This document shows positions 14,363 through 22,759 of a DNA stretch of 35,077 nucleotides, piece by piece. The stretch is from an uncultured Opitutaceae bacterium (GTDB lineage: Bacteria > Verrucomicrobiota > Verrucomicrobiia > Opitutales > Opitutaceae), in the NCBI GenBank assembly GCA_903929355.1, contig CAIYUN010000049.1, positions 1-35,077 on the forward strand, written 5' to 3'. Numbering within the stretch: the first letter of the stretch is position 1; each line of letters starts with the position of its first letter. The notes under the pieces were generated by a model. The model was not told where the DNA came from and did no database searches. It saw only the letters and a program-made list of their open reading frames with translations. The position numbers were made by a program, and so were the translations under genes.

Positions 14363-15889
14363 TTATTCCTTGAGCTTCTTGGCCAACGCGGCCACCAGCG
14401 CTTCCAGGCTGGGCTTCTTTGCGGTGAAATCCACCGCCATCCCGAGTTCCTCCATCGTCCCGCTGGTCTGCGGGCCGATGCTGCCGGCGAGCGGGCGTTT
14501 CGCTTCCTTGGCGAGCTGGAGCGATTTGGCCTGGGTGTGAAACGACTGCACGGCCGACGAGCTCGCGAACAGGATCGCGTCGGCTCCGTGCTGCCGGAAG
14601 TCGTCGGCGACCGGGTCGCTGGCGAGATCGGTCCGCTCCGTGCGGTAGAGCGGCAGGCGATCCACGATGGCGCGGGCCGCCTCGAGTTTCTTCACCAGCG
14701 TGTCGCGGTTGAGGCTCCCGCAGACCACGATGACCTTGGCGTTGTCCAGGCTGCCGGTGGCGATGAGCGCGTCGGCCAGCGATTCGCCCGTGGCGGTTGC
14801 GGGCTGGCATTCGATCTTGAGATGGTGCCTGGCGATTTCGCGGGCCGTCGCCGCGCCCACACAGGCGAAGCGCAGCCCGCCCAGCGCGCGCACGTCCCCG
14901 AAGCCCTTGAAGAACTCCTCAAAGAAGAACCGCACCCCGTTGGCGCTGGTGAACACGATCCAGTCATAGCTGCCCAGTTCGGTGAGGATCTCGATCAGCC
15001 CGTCCTTGCTCACGTCCTTGGTCACGCGGATCAGCGGCAGCTCCAGCACCTCGGCCCCCCGCGCCTCCAGTTGGTCGCGCAGCTCGCTGTTCTGGTCGCG
15101 CGTGCGGGTGATGGCAACCCGGCGGCCGTAAAGCGGCAGGTGTTCGAACCAGTCGATGGCCTCGTGGTTCTTCACCACCTCGCCGACAAAGATGATCGCC
15201 GGCGCGGCCAGCCCCGCCTTTTCGACCAGTCCGGCCAGTGTGGCGGCGGTGCCGGCGACGGTGCGCTGGCGGCCGAGCGAAGCCCATTGTACGACGGCGG
15301 CGGGGGTGGCGGGGGCGAGCCCGCCGGCCACCAGTTCGGCCAGGATGTGGCGCAGGTGCCCCATGCCCATGTAAATGGCCAGCGTGGCGTGCTTGAGCGC
15401 GCCGTAGGCGCGCCAGTCCACCTGCGGGCCGGGCTTCGCGGGGTCCTCGTGTCCGGTGAGAAAAATCAGCGCCGGGCTGGTGTGGCGCTGCGTGAGCGGG
15501 ATGCCCGCGTAGGCGCCGGCGGCGAGCGCGGCGGTGACCCCCGGCACGATCTCAAACGCGACCCTGGCTTTCGCCAGCGCCTGCGCCTCCTCGCCCCCGC
15601 GGCCAAAGATGAGCGGGTCGCCGCCCTTCAGTCGCACCACCGTTTTTCCCGCTTGGGCGTGTTTGACCAGGAGGGACTCGATCTCTGCCTGGGGCAGGCT
15701 GTGGCAGCCGGCCGTCTTGCCCGCATAGACGATCTCGCATTCGGGTCGGCACCATTTAAGCAGATCAGGGTGCACGAGGTGGTCATGGACCAACACGTCG
15801 GCCAGGGCGATGAGCTCGCGGGCGCGGCAGGTGACGAGGCCGGGTTCGCCGGGACCGGCGCCGACAAGATGGACGATGCCTTGGGACAT
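14363..15889 (-). CDS. cobA-hemD: Fused uroporphyrinogen-III methyltransferase/synthase
   Basis: The 508-residue protein joins two enzymes. Residues about 1-245 are SUMT (CobA), with VHLVGAGPGEPGLVT, VVRLKGGDPLIFGRGGEEA, EIVPGVTAALAAGAYAGIPL and IYMGMG. They add two methyl groups from S-adenosylmethionine to uroporphyrinogen III to give precorrin-2. Residues about 255-508 are uroporphyrinogen-III synthase (HemD), with RRVAITRTRDQNSEL, DWIVFTSANGVRFF and ADAILFASSSAVQSF. They close the tetrapyrrole ring that the methyltransferase half then uses. The fusion places product of one half beside the other and is known in several bacterial groups. hemC lies just upstream on the same strand, so the two supply consecutive steps. 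Confidence 0.95.
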   Translation of the reverse strand: MSQGIVHLVGAGPGEPGLVTCRARELIALADVLVHDHLVHPDLLKWCRPECEIVYAGKTAGCHSLPQAEIESLLVKHAQAGKTVVRLKGGDPLIFGRGGEEAQALAKARVAFEIVPGVTAALAAGAYAGIPLTQRHTSPALIFLTGHEDPAKPGPQVDWRAYGALKHATLAIYMGMGHLRHILAELVAGGLAPATPAAVVQWASLGRQRTVAGTAATLAGLVEKAGLAAPAIIFVGEVVKNHEAIDWFEHLPLYGRRVAITRTRDQNSELRDQLEARGAEVLELPLIRVTKDVSKDGLIEILTELGSYDWIVFTSANGVRFFFEEFFKGFGDVRALGGLRFACVGAATAREIARHHLKIECQPATATGESLADALIATGSLDNAKVIVVCGSLNRDTLVKKLEAARAIVDRLPLYRTERTDLASDPVADDFRQHGADAILFASSSAVQSFHTQAKSLQLAKEAKRPLAGSIGPQTSGTMEELGMAVDFTAKKPSLEALVAALAKKLKE

Positions 15890-15988
15890 GGGATTTTTAA
15901 CGCAAAGACGCGAAGGAGCAAAGGCGCGAGGCCCGGAAAAGGCAAAGCTTGGATTCTTGGCGGCTCCGCGCCTTGGCGCCTTGGCGTT
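15890..15988. repeat. Opposed 8-10 bp word repeats between hemC and cobA-hemD
   Basis: From 15899 the plus strand reads AACGCAAAGACGCGAAGG with further GCAAAGGCGCGA words. From about 15960 to 15988 the opposite orientation appears (GCGCCTTGGCGCCTTGGCG). The two arms can pair, so the spacer could fold into a hairpin. A related AACGCAAAGGCGCAAAG word lies at 13295-13311 upstream of thrS. Confidence 0.65.
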
Positions 15989-16849
15989 TTATCCGAGCTT
16001 GAAACCCAATTCGGCGAGCACGCGTGCGGCGGTTTCGGCCGGGGCCGCGAGGTCGGCGGGCGTCAGTGTTGGCTGGAGAGGGCCAGTTTGCTCGTGGAAA
16101 AAATAGAGCGCGAGGTCGGTCGCATGCGCGCCAAAGGCCGTGTGGCAGCCGCCGCCCAGTGCCGTCTGGAAGGCGCGCTCCAAATTCACGAAACGCGCCG
16201 TCGGGATATCGAACACCCCGGCAAATTTCGCCACCTCGGCGGCGCGGCACTGGATGGCGATGGCGCCCTGGCCCACCGCCGGCGCCATCGTTTCAAAGCC
16301 GAGCGCGTGGAACTCGACTCCGGGCCAGTTGCCGATGCCGAGCCGGGCGAGCCCGGCGGCGGCGAGGATCGTGGCGTCGGCCACGCCACCCTCGCTGATC
16401 TTGCGGAGGCGCGTGTCCACGTTGCCGCGGATCTCGGTGAACTGCGCGTCAGGAAACAGCCGCGCGATCTGTAGTCGGCGGCGCGGGCTGCCGGTGGCGA
16501 TGAGCCGGGGCGTGGCCGTGCCGGCGCGGAGCACCAGCACGTCCCGGGCGTCGGCGCGCGGCAGGTAACCGGCCAGGGCGAGGCCGGCGGGCATGTCGCC
16601 GGGGAGATCCTTGGTGCTGTGGACGGCGACATCCGCCTCCCCGCGCAGGAGCGCGTGCTCCAGTTCGGTCGTAAAGAGCCCCTTGCCGCCTTTCTGCTCC
16701 AACGACCAGTCAGCCTGCTGGTCGCCGGTGGTGACGATTTTCAGCAGGTCGGTCTCCACCCCCAGCGCGGACCGCAGTTGCGCGGCGACCATTCCCGCCT
16801 GCGCGAGGGCGAGCGGGCTTTTGCGGGTGGCGAGGAGGAGTTTTTTCAA
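15989..16849 (-). CDS. hemC: Porphobilinogen deaminase
   Basis: This 286-residue protein polymerises four porphobilinogens into hydroxymethylbilane. The motifs are LLLATRKSPLALAQA, GDQQADWSLEQKGGKGLFT, DVAVHSTKDLPGD, TGSPRRR, RGNVDTRLRK and GQGAIAIQCR. The dipyrromethane cofactor attaches to C235 in GGGCHTAFGAH. The start codon is UUG at 16849, the only start that gives the normal N-terminus. It lies almost directly against a tandem repeat, and no Shine-Dalgarno sequence is visible, so translation may be weak. It is slightly short for the family (about 300-310). Its product feeds HemD encoded by the next gene. Confidence 0.95.
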   Translation of the reverse strand: MKKLLLATRKSPLALAQAGMVAAQLRSALGVETDLLKIVTTGDQQADWSLEQKGGKGLFTTELEHALLRGEADVAVHSTKDLPGDMPAGLALAGYLPRADARDVLVLRAGTATPRLIATGSPRRRLQIARLFPDAQFTEIRGNVDTRLRKISEGGVADATILAAAGLARLGIGNWPGVEFHALGFETMAPAVGQGAIAIQCRAAEVAKFAGVFDIPTARFVNLERAFQTALGGGCHTAFGAHATDLALYFFHEQTGPLQPTLTPADLAAPAETAARVLAELGFKLG

Positions 16850-16930
16850 AGTAGCGGTTGGCGAGTGGCGGGTAGCGAGTAGGTTCGGAAATGCTCGCTA
16901 CTCGCTGCTCACTATTCGCTACTGTTTCGC
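16850..16930. repeat. Inverted heptamer array filling the ilvC-hemC gap
   Basis: The 81-bp gap is nearly all repeat. The left half has GTAGCG/GGCGAGTGGCGGGTAGCGAG words on the plus strand and the right half has the complementary GCTCGCTACTCGCTGCTC words. The halves can pair into a hairpin between the ilvC stop and the hemC start. Confidence 0.7.
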
Positions 16931-17956
16931 TCAGTACGCGGCCTGGACGCCCTTGATGTTCTTCTTCGACATCCACGGCATCATGCCGCGCAGGTAGGCG
17001 CCGGTCTTCTCGATCTGGTGTTTTTCACCGTCGGCGAGCTTCTTCTTGTAGTTCTTGAGGCCGCCCTTGTATTCCTTGACCCACTCGGCGGTGAATTTGC
17101 CGGTCTGGATCTCCTTGAGGATTTTCTTCATCTCGGCCTTGGTCTTTTTGTTCACGATGCGGGGGCCGCGGGTGATGTCGCCGTACTTGGCGGTCTCGGA
17201 GATGGAGAAACGCATTCCGGCGATGCCGCTCTCATACATGAGGTCGCAGATGAGCTTCAGCTCGTGAAGGCACTCGAAATAGGCCATCTCGGGCTGGTAC
17301 CCGGCCTCGACGAGGGTCTCGAAACCCGCCTGCACCAGCGCAGTCGCGCCGCCGCACAGCACGGCCTGCTCGCCGAAAAGGTCGGTCTCGGTCTCCTCCT
17401 TGAAGGAGGTCTGGAGCACGCCGGCCCGGGTCGAGCCGATGCCCTTGGCCCAGGCGAGGACGACGGCCTTGGCGCCTTTGGAGCTGCCGGGGGCCACGGC
17501 CACGAGGGCGGGCATCCCCTTGCCCTCGGTGTAGAGGCGGCGGACGATGTGGCCGGGGCCCTTGGGCGCGACCATGATGATGTCCACGCCCTTGGGCGGC
17601 TTGATGAGGCCGAAATGGATGTTGAGGCCGTGCGAGAACAGGAGCGTCTTGCCCTTGGCCAGATTGGGCCGGATGGAGCTCTCGTAGACATCGGCCTGCT
17701 TCATGTCGGGCAGCGCGACCATGATGACATCGGCGCGGCGGACGGCCTCGCCGGTCTCCACCACTTCGAAGCCGTGCTGGGCGGCGACGGCGCCGGACTT
17801 GGAACCGGGGTAGAGGCCGATGAGGACCTTGCAGCCGGAATCCTTGAGATTGAGCGCATGGGCATGGCCCTGCGAACCGTAGCCGAGGACGGCGAGGGTT
17901 TTGTTGGCGAGGGCGCCGAGATCGGCGTCTTTGTCGGTGTAGACTTTGGCGGGCAT
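16931..17956 (-). CDS. ilvC: Ketol-acid reductoisomerase (class I)
   Basis: This 341-residue protein converts 2-acetolactate (or acetohydroxybutyrate) to the dihydroxy acid with NADPH and Mg2+, in valine, isoleucine and leucine synthesis. The N-terminal Rossmann part has [43 protein letters not shown] and the metal-binding acids in [18 protein letters not shown] are standard, as is [17 protein letters not shown]. The length fits class I. ATG 17956 is the normal start. ilvN lies 178 bp upstream on the same strand, so they are probably cotranscribed. Confidence 0.97.
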   Translation of the reverse strand: MPAKVYTDKDADLGALANKTLAVLGYGSQGHAHALNLKDSGCKVLIGLYPGSKSGAVAAQHGFEVVETGEAVRRADVIMVALPDMKQADVYESSIRPNLAKGKTLLFSHGLNIHFGLIKPPKGVDIIMVAPKGPGHIVRRLYTEGKGMPALVAVAPGSSKGAKAVVLAWAKGIGSTRAGVLQTSFKEETETDLFGEQAVLCGGATALVQAGFETLVEAGYQPEMAYFECLHELKLICDLMYESGIAGMRFSISETAKYGDITRGPRIVNKKTKAEMKKILKEIQTGKFTAEWVKEYKGGLKNYKKKLADGEKHQIEKTGAYLRGMMPWMSKKNIKGVQAAY

Positions 17957-18134
17957 GGTGTTTGGGAAAGGGGGTCGAGACGGAGGGTTGAAAGGATGAA
18001 ACGTTGAAGGGCTGATCCGCCGTCGCCAAGGCTAGGGCGCGACGGGAAGGGGTTGAATAAAAAGAGCCGGAGGCGGAAGTCGAGCCCGGAAAATGGTCGG
18101 GCGAACCTTCCGGTGATCGGCTCGGTTGGAGCGC
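17957..18134. other. ilvN-ilvC spacer with word repeat
   Basis: At 18020-18033 it carries CCGTCGCCAAGGCT, the reverse complement of 31698-31711 in the repeat cluster after tRNA-Ala. The left end (17985-18013) has TTGAAAGGATGAAACG words of the same type as 4000-4060. No gene is seen. Confidence 0.5.
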
Positions 18135-18605
18135 CTACCGCTTGAGCGCCAGCACGCCGGTACGGGCGAGCTCCAGGATGCCGAAAGGCTCGACGAGCTT
18201 CAGAAACGCGGCGGCCTTGCCCTCGTCGCCCGTGACCTCGATGATGACCTCGGTGGCGGAGACGTTGACGATCTTGGTGCGGAAAATGTCGCAAATCTGC
18301 ATGATCTCGGAGCGGGCCTTGGTGTCGGCCTTGACCTTGACGAGCATGAGCTCACGGACGACGGCTTGGCCCTCCTTGAAGTCCACTGCGTCCACCACGT
18401 TGACCAGCTTGCGGAGCTGCTTGATGGCCAGGTCGAGGGCGGACTCGTCGCCCATGAGGACAACGGTGATCCGCGACAGGGACGGGTCGTGGGTGGGGGC
18501 GACGTTGAGCGAGTCGATGTTGAAGCCGCGGCCGGAGAACATGCCGGCGACGCGGGTCAGCACGCCGAATTTGTTTTCAACGAGGACGGAGATGGTGTGG
18601 CGCAT
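18135..18605 (-). CDS. ilvN: Acetolactate synthase small (regulatory) subunit
   Basis: The 156-residue protein has an N-terminal ACT domain (RHTISVLVENKFGVLTRVAG, then MFSGRGFNIDSLNVAPT) and a C-terminal domain (REIMLVKV-type segment VRELMLVKVKA, then ATEVIIEVTGDEGKAAAFLKL). It binds valine for feedback control and activates the catalytic subunit IlvB. The start is ATG 18605. The open frame continues upstream, but those codons are low-complexity. The large-subunit gene ilvB, usually directly upstream, is not in the window. The sequence before the start holds no ilvB remnant, so the catalytic partner must be encoded elsewhere. Confidence 0.95.
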   Translation of the reverse strand: MRHTISVLVENKFGVLTRVAGMFSGRGFNIDSLNVAPTHDPSLSRITVVLMGDESALDLAIKQLRKLVNVVDAVDFKEGQAVVRELMLVKVKADTKARSEIMQICDIFRTKIVNVSATEVIIEVTGDEGKAAAFLKLVEPFGILELARTGVLALKR

Positions 18606-18873
18606 GGAAAGGGTGGGGGGGTGGGATCCGCCTACGCTCGTGGAGCTTGGGCGTGACAAGAGGGAAAGGGAGGGAGGGAAAAGGAGACGGTTGGTTTGAG
18701 AAGCGGTGGGACGGGAAAGGGGGAGAGGGAGGGTGAAGTGAAAATGAAAATTGGCCGGCTTGCCAACCGAATGTTTGCACCGAATAAGCAGGAGACGGAT
18801 CTCCGCACGGCCCAAAGGTGTCGGTCCCGAGATGCGCCCATTCCCGGATGCAGCGCGAGGTCCGGCTTGAAGC
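18606..18873. other. Purine-rich gap upstream of ilvN
   Basis: No gene is seen. Positions 18655-18740 are strongly purine-biased (GGGAGGGAGGGAAAAGGAG on the plus strand, hence pyrimidine-rich in the ilvN leader). The ilvN-ilvC promoter should be here, but no clear boxes were found, and I saw no leader peptide with a run of branched-chain codons. Confidence 0.4.
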
Positions 18874-19470
18874 TCAAAACGGCAACTGGATCCAAGTAGC
18901 TCTGGGCTGCTGTCCTTTCAAGCCTTCGAGAACTTGGAATTGGATCCAAACCGTCTGGCGACCAAACAACGCCCCGGTCACGAGGCTGGTCAGCGCTACA
19001 AAAGTCTGCGCCATGGCTGGTGATGGTTTACCGCTGGAAGCTTCAAGCACTTCAAAGTCGGCCACCACGCCGTCCGCCTCCGCCCTGAATAAGAGCTGTG
19101 GCGTCGGACTGTCTGTAACCCTGATCGCGGTGATGACCCCCTTGAACAAGCCGTCGCTCGACAACGGGTTCACCTCTCCATGGTAAGCAGGCGGAATGGC
19201 CATGGCAGTCACGGCGTCGTCCATGCCGGGCACAGGCACATGATCAATTCCTGTGTCACGCCCGGTCAACGAAGCCGCGGTGGCCAGGACGGTCATGGCT
19301 CCAAAAACCTCTGGTTGGACGCTGCCCGTGAACACGGAGGACACATTGCTGTTGGCCGTGTAGCCGTTGATGAGGAGCTGGACGGAGCCTGGGCCGGCAG
19401 CCAGGACGCTAAGCTTGGAAATCCGGCCAATGAAGGTGGGCATGGGCCGGGAAACTTGACCTCCACCCAT
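18874..19470 (-). CDS. Unrecognised protein next to the left attachment site
   Basis: A reading frame of 198 residues from ATG 19470 contains ordered, beta-rich sequence (LSVLAAGPGSVQLLINGYTA, SVFTGSVQPEVFGAMTVLA, GIDHVPVPGMDD, ITAIRVTDSPTPQLLFRAEA). It has no motif I recognise. ATG 19443 and a UUG at 19485 are other possible starts, none with a well-placed ribosome-binding site. A second open frame in another phase (from ATG about 19597 down to 19409, beginning MLFNNYLKIHYIQVTTLG) leads into it, so the gene may have lost its 5' part through a frameshift. It lies just outside the element boundary at 19596. It may be a remnant of an earlier insertion, perhaps phage-derived, but that is a guess. 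Confidence 0.5.
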   Translation of the reverse strand: MGGGQVSRPMPTFIGRISKLSVLAAGPGSVQLLINGYTANSNVSSVFTGSVQPEVFGAMTVLATAASLTGRDTGIDHVPVPGMDDAVTAMAIPPAYHGEVNPLSSDGLFKGVITAIRVTDSPTPQLLFRAEADGVVADFEVLEASSGKPSPAMAQTFVALTSLVTGALFGRQTVWIQFQVLEGLKGQQPRATWIQLPF

Positions 19471-19595
19471 GATGGTCAAATCCAAAAGGCGTCTTCATCG
19501 CCGCCGAGCTGCGGTGGGCAATACGCTCGGGAAAATCCGCTGCACCCAGTGTGGTCACCTGGATATAATGTATTTTCAAGTAGTTGTTAAACAAC

Positions 19596-19621
19596 ATGGT
19601 GGACGGCGAGGGACTCGAACC
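19596..19621. repeat. Left attachment site (attL), copy of the tRNA-Val 3' end
   Basis: These 26 bp are identical to 25488-25513, which is the 3' end of tRNA-Val including CCA and most of the T arm. Only this fragment is present here, not a whole tRNA. An identical tRNA-end fragment about 5.9 kb from the intact tRNA is the standard mark of site-specific integration. Confidence 0.88.
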
Positions 19622-20022
19622 TCGTTCCACTGGGGAAGCTAAGTCGCTGGGAAACGTGGACTTAGTTATGGGTTAGTGTTTTAGAACGGGAACCAACAAG
19701 CCAGCAGGAGAAGCGAAAGCAAACGAAATCCGGCGAAATTCATCACTTTTGGCAACCTTCTGGCAACCTTGGCGGGCCCCGCCGGAACATGATCCAAGCC
19801 ACCGCCGCCGAAAGCCGGCCATGCGTATCCGGGCGATGGAGGGAATTCGAAAATGGGGCGTGGGGTGGCTTGTGTGCGGGTACCGGGGGGGGGAGGGTCG
19901 GGGGGCGTTGGCCTCGAATCGACCCGATGGATACGCACTCGGGAGATTTCGGACAAAAAGAGGTCGCGGTTTTGGTGCATGGGCGGCGTGCAGCGCGGGC
20001 TCGCGACTGACGGCTTGTCTGA
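19622..20022. other. Left end of the element without a credible gene
   Basis: Several open frames exist on both strands, but none has convincing composition or a recognisable motif. The only clear structure is the pair of direct repeats at 19750-19770. The stretch 19880-19905 is a G-rich run. Confidence 0.5.
19750..19770 (+). promoter_or_regulatory. Two TGGCAACCTT direct repeats, probable integrase arm sites
   Basis: TGGCAACCTT occurs at 19750-19759 and again at 19761-19770, one base apart. TGGCAACCT also occurs as an inverted pair at 25421-25445 near the other boundary. Placement at both ends of an integrated element fits arm-type sites bound by the N-terminal domain of a tyrosine integrase. 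Confidence 0.65.
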
Positions 20023-20214
20023 CGCACCTGTCTGGGCTTTGGCACCCCGTCGGTTTCGAGCGATGAACCGGCCTATCGGGAGATCGGCTGCGATTGCACG
20101 CTCTTTGCCGATGTGGCCTCAAGCGCCAGCGCCGTGCAAAGGCTCAAAACCGAACGGGAGCTTTATCAGCGCCTGCGGGCCAACTGTCTGGCCACCTTGA
20201 CCGACCTGTGCTGA
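20023..20214 (+). pseudogene. Probable C-terminal gene fragment
   Basis: After a stop at 20020-20022, the plus strand stays open for 63 codons and ends with TGA at 20212. The last part has protein-like, helix-forming composition (SSDEPAYREIGCDCTLF, SASAVQRLKTERELYQRLRA), quite unlike the surroundings. No start codon suits it, and I do not recognise the family. It is best seen as the tail of a gene whose front was lost. Confidence 0.4.
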
Positions 20215-20378
20215 ATCACCCCGCCGCGATGTCCTGCCCAAAATAGATCGCCAGCCAGAACGTGGCGGGGGCAATTGTGGGATCCATGTCGAGCCCCAGT
20301 TCAGTAAGCGACCGACGGCCGACCTACTATCCGGCGCGGGCGCGGCCGTGTAAGCTGCGGGGATGGCAATCATCACAG

Positions 20379-21271
20379 CTACGAGCGGGCGCCACTCCGC
20401 TCCGAGCCGCGCACCGTGCCGGCGGCGACGTTCGCCCACCTGCCGGTGCAGGAGACCATCACGATGCCGGCGCGGGCCAGCTTGGAGGAGTCGAGCAGGC
20501 AGTTGGACCGGGGTGTTTTGGCGGCGAGACGCATGAACTCGGTCTCATCGCGGAAAAAGACAAACTCCTTGGGACAGATTCCGCTCGCCTTGATGAGGTC
20601 GGTCACCTCGCGGGTGGTGATGTGACCGAGATTGGTGCAATGATAGGTGCCGAAAGGCGCGCGTTTCTCCCAGCAGGCAAAGGTGGCGGTGACAAACTCA
20701 TGCAGTTCGCTGATCGAATTGGCCGCGTCCAGCAGTTGGTCATAGCGCATGAGCTTGCTCAGATAGTTGCGCGGATTGTCCAGATGCGAAAACGGCATCC
20801 GGGGGCGCCAGATGAAAACCTCCGGGTAGCCCGTCAGCACCTCCTCGCCCAAGGCCTTGGTTCCGCTGTAAAACGAACCACCCCCGGCGCGAAAGGTGAA
20901 ATTAGGCGGATCTTCCTCGCGATAACCGTCCCCGGTGCCCCCCGGGCCATTGTAAATGCAGCCGGAGGAAACATGCCCCCACGGCACTCCGGCAGCGGCG
21001 CAGGCCTCCGCGATGCGACCGGGCAATACTGCATTGGCGGCCAGGCATTCCGCTTTGCGCGTTTCGCAGGCATCCACGTTGGGCTTGCCGGTGAAGCCAG
21101 CGACATTGATCAGAAACTCCGGTCGTCCACGACGGAGGGTTTCCAGCAGCACCGCTTGATCGGTGTAGTCGGTCTCGGTGCGTTGCAACGCCTTGAAGGG
21201 AATCTCCCTGCTTCGAAACAACGCCGCATAAGCTTGCCCAGATAGCCCGAACCGCCGAGGAGGTAGATCAT
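20379..21271 (-). pseudogene. Broken dTDP-4-dehydrorhamnose reductase-like gene
   Basis: The frame from ATG 21271 starts MIYLLGGSGYLGKL, a proper short-chain-dehydrogenase nucleotide-binding loop. It then loses phase near 21235, where the conserved sequence continues in another frame (FRSREIPFKALQRTETDYTD). One missing base in the AAGCTT region would restore it. The rest matches RmlD-like reductases: LINVAGFTGKPNVDACE, HVSSGCIY, the catalytic SFYSGTKALGE (Tyr and Lys) and VFIWRPRMPFSHLDNPRNYL. Similarity ends around SNCLLDSSKLARAGI (about 20465). The last 30 codons look random, so the C-terminus is also lost. It would have acted in nucleotide-sugar synthesis and is cargo or a stray remnant in the element. 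Confidence 0.75.
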
Positions 21272-21540
21272 GACGCCTGCCAGCCTATCGGGTCATTTAC
21301 CGCCCTCAAGTCGGAACTTCCCGTGGAGAAAGGTGAGCCAGCTACGCGCGCGGTGAGGAAATTGGCTGGTGAGAACTGGGCGGAGAATTAGACGAGCTTA
21401 AAGAAAGGAAGGGACCTGTGAGGATGGACCTGGCGCTGGGATGGGAGGGTCCGGTGGGCCACACGTTGGAGGTGGCAGACCGGTTGAGGCGGAGGGGCGG
21501 ACGCACAAAAGGAGGGACAGGCGAGGTGGCGTTATTGAAT
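21272..21540. other. Spacer within the element
   Basis: No gene or clear structure is visible between the broken reductase gene and the DUF3102-like stop. The DNA is purine-rich on the plus strand. Confidence 0.4.
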
Positions 21541-22092
21541 CTAGGGTGGGATGTCGGACGGTTCGCGGGAGAGTTGGGCGTGGAGGCGCGCGAACCATTT
21601 GAGTTCGTGGCTCAGGGAGCGCCGGGCCTCGGGTGTCCAGCGGTCGAGGGGAAGTTCGGTGGTGCGGCGGTGAAACCAGCGGCGGAACTGGTCGAGCCCG
21701 CGAACAAAGCAGACGGTGGGCGACGTGGCACCGGGTGAGCGACGACGATGCGGGGGAGTGGTGAAGACCCCAGTCGCAAGGTACGCCTGGCGGAGACCCT
21801 TGGCGTCGGTGAGCCCGGCTGTGCCAGCGCGGCGGGCAAGCATCATGTACCGGCGGGTGGTCGGGAGCGAAATGGCCGGACAGTTGGCAGCAAGCCACTG
21901 CTGCCAGCGGCCGTGCCCGATGGCGGCTTTTTGACGGTTGAGCAGGTGCCCGCACTCTAGGGCGCGGGTGACGGCCTGACGGGCAGTGAGGGTGGCCGAG
22001 CCGGCCATGGAGTGCGCTTCGTGGAAAGCGGCGTTGATCTCCGCGGACAGGTTGACGGCGGCGCTGGGATCAGGCGGCGTGGTCGTGTTCAT
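21541..22092 (-). CDS. DUF3102-like protein of the element
   Basis: This 183-residue protein starts at ATG 22092 and overlaps the end of the upstream gene by 23 bp, so the two are likely cotranscribed and coupled. The segment INAAFHEAHSMAGSATLTAR followed by ALECGHLLNRQKAAIGHG, RWQQWLAANCPAISLPTTRR and YMMLARRAG matches the DUF3102 pattern. That domain is common on phages and islands, often near replication or partition genes, and has no established activity. The basic, tryptophan-rich C-terminal part (FVRGLDQFRRWFHRR) may contact nucleic acid. The assignment is by eye. Confidence 0.7.
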   Translation of the reverse strand: MNTTTPPDPSAAVNLSAEINAAFHEAHSMAGSATLTARQAVTRALECGHLLNRQKAAIGHGRWQQWLAANCPAISLPTTRRYMMLARRAGTAGLTDAKGLRQAYLATGVFTTPPHRRRSPGATSPTVCFVRGLDQFRRWFHRRTTELPLDRWTPEARRSLSHELKWFARLHAQLSREPSDIPP

Positions 22093-22669
22093 GGTGTTTG
22101 GCGAGGTAGGCGAGGCGGGCCTCCCGGTGCGCCTGGCGAGCCCGGTGGGAGCGCATGCCGCGGGAGGGCGGGAGGCCAAAGGTGTCGGCCATTTGAACGG
22201 CGAGCTTGGAAAAGGCGGCGGGGGTGACGCCGTGCCGGGCGGCAAGGGCGGCTTGGCTCAAGCCCTCCACCGCCATGAGGCCGGTGGCGAAACAGATGGC
22301 GTCCAAGGCAAGCAGCGGGTTGGGGTGCGAACGGATACGGGCACAGAATGACGCCAGAGCGTCGGCGGCGGCGTGGGCGTGGTCTCGCTCAGGAACGGCA
22401 GGCGAGGCTGTGGAATCAACCGCGCGAGGCCTTGGCGTGGCCTCTGCGCCGGCATCGAAATCGTGGGGTTGTTCCGGGTCTGCGGCGGCCGTGATGGCGA
22501 GGATATGGGCATCGCCCTGGCGGGTGGAGGTGCGGCGGACGGTGTTGGGCGCGGCAAGCCCCTGGGCAGCAAGTCGGGCGCGCTCCTCGGGTGGCAGGGA
22601 CGCGACCCACGCCCGATAGGCGCTGGAATAGGTGGCGTCGCGAGCAGCCTGGTGGTCGGCGTAACTCAT
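22070..22669 (-). CDS. Putative HTH protein of the element
   Basis: This 199-residue protein starts at ATG 22669. The N-terminal third is charged and helical (YRAWVASLPPEERARLAAQG), and the middle is low-complexity. The last third holds a likely helix-turn-helix, LSQAALAARHGVTPAAFSKL, followed by MADTFGLPPSRGMRS and a basic, His-rich end. It starts 43 bp from a large inverted repeat (22712-22759), which could be its operator. A role as a regulator or replication accessory of the element is inferred from this layout. I do not recognise a named family. Confidence 0.65.
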   Translation of the reverse strand: MSYADHQAARDATYSSAYRAWVASLPPEERARLAAQGLAAPNTVRRTSTRQGDAHILAITAAADPEQPHDFDAGAEATPRPRAVDSTASPAVPERDHAHAAADALASFCARIRSHPNPLLALDAICFATGLMAVEGLSQAALAARHGVTPAAFSKLAVQMADTFGLPPSRGMRSHRARQAHREARLAYLAKHHEHDHAA

Positions 22670-22711
22670 GGCGCGGCCTTCGTGGGGGTGAGGTGGTGCG
22701 GTTCGCCCTCC

Positions 22712-22759
22712 ACTCCGACACTCCGGCCCCTATACATAGGGGCCTCGGAGTGCCGGAGT
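22712..22759. promoter_or_regulatory. Long inverted repeat, candidate operator or origin
   Basis: The arms span 22712-22759. The inner 9 bp (GGCCCCTAT/ATAGGGGCC) pair perfectly around a 2-nt loop. After a 2-nt bulge come two further 6-bp helices with one mismatch between them, so about 21 bp pair on each side. The unit ACTCCG/CGGAGT occurs four times within it. It lies between the HTH-like gene start and the helicase stop. Confidence 0.65.

Noticed and set aside
13733-16474. A 913-codon open frame on the plus strand
   Set aside because: It runs through the transglutaminase gene and then antisense to cobA-hemD and hemC, whose minus-strand frames have clear family motifs. High GC makes long shadow frames likely.
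18606-18873. Leader-peptide attenuator before ilvN
   Set aside because: No short frame with a run of Leu, Val or Ile codons and no terminator hairpin were found in the gap.
19749-20200. Several overlapping 100-codon frames in the left end of the element
   Set aside because: All are Arg/Gly/Pro-rich with no motif, and they overlap in several phases. Only the tail at 20023-20214 has protein-like composition.
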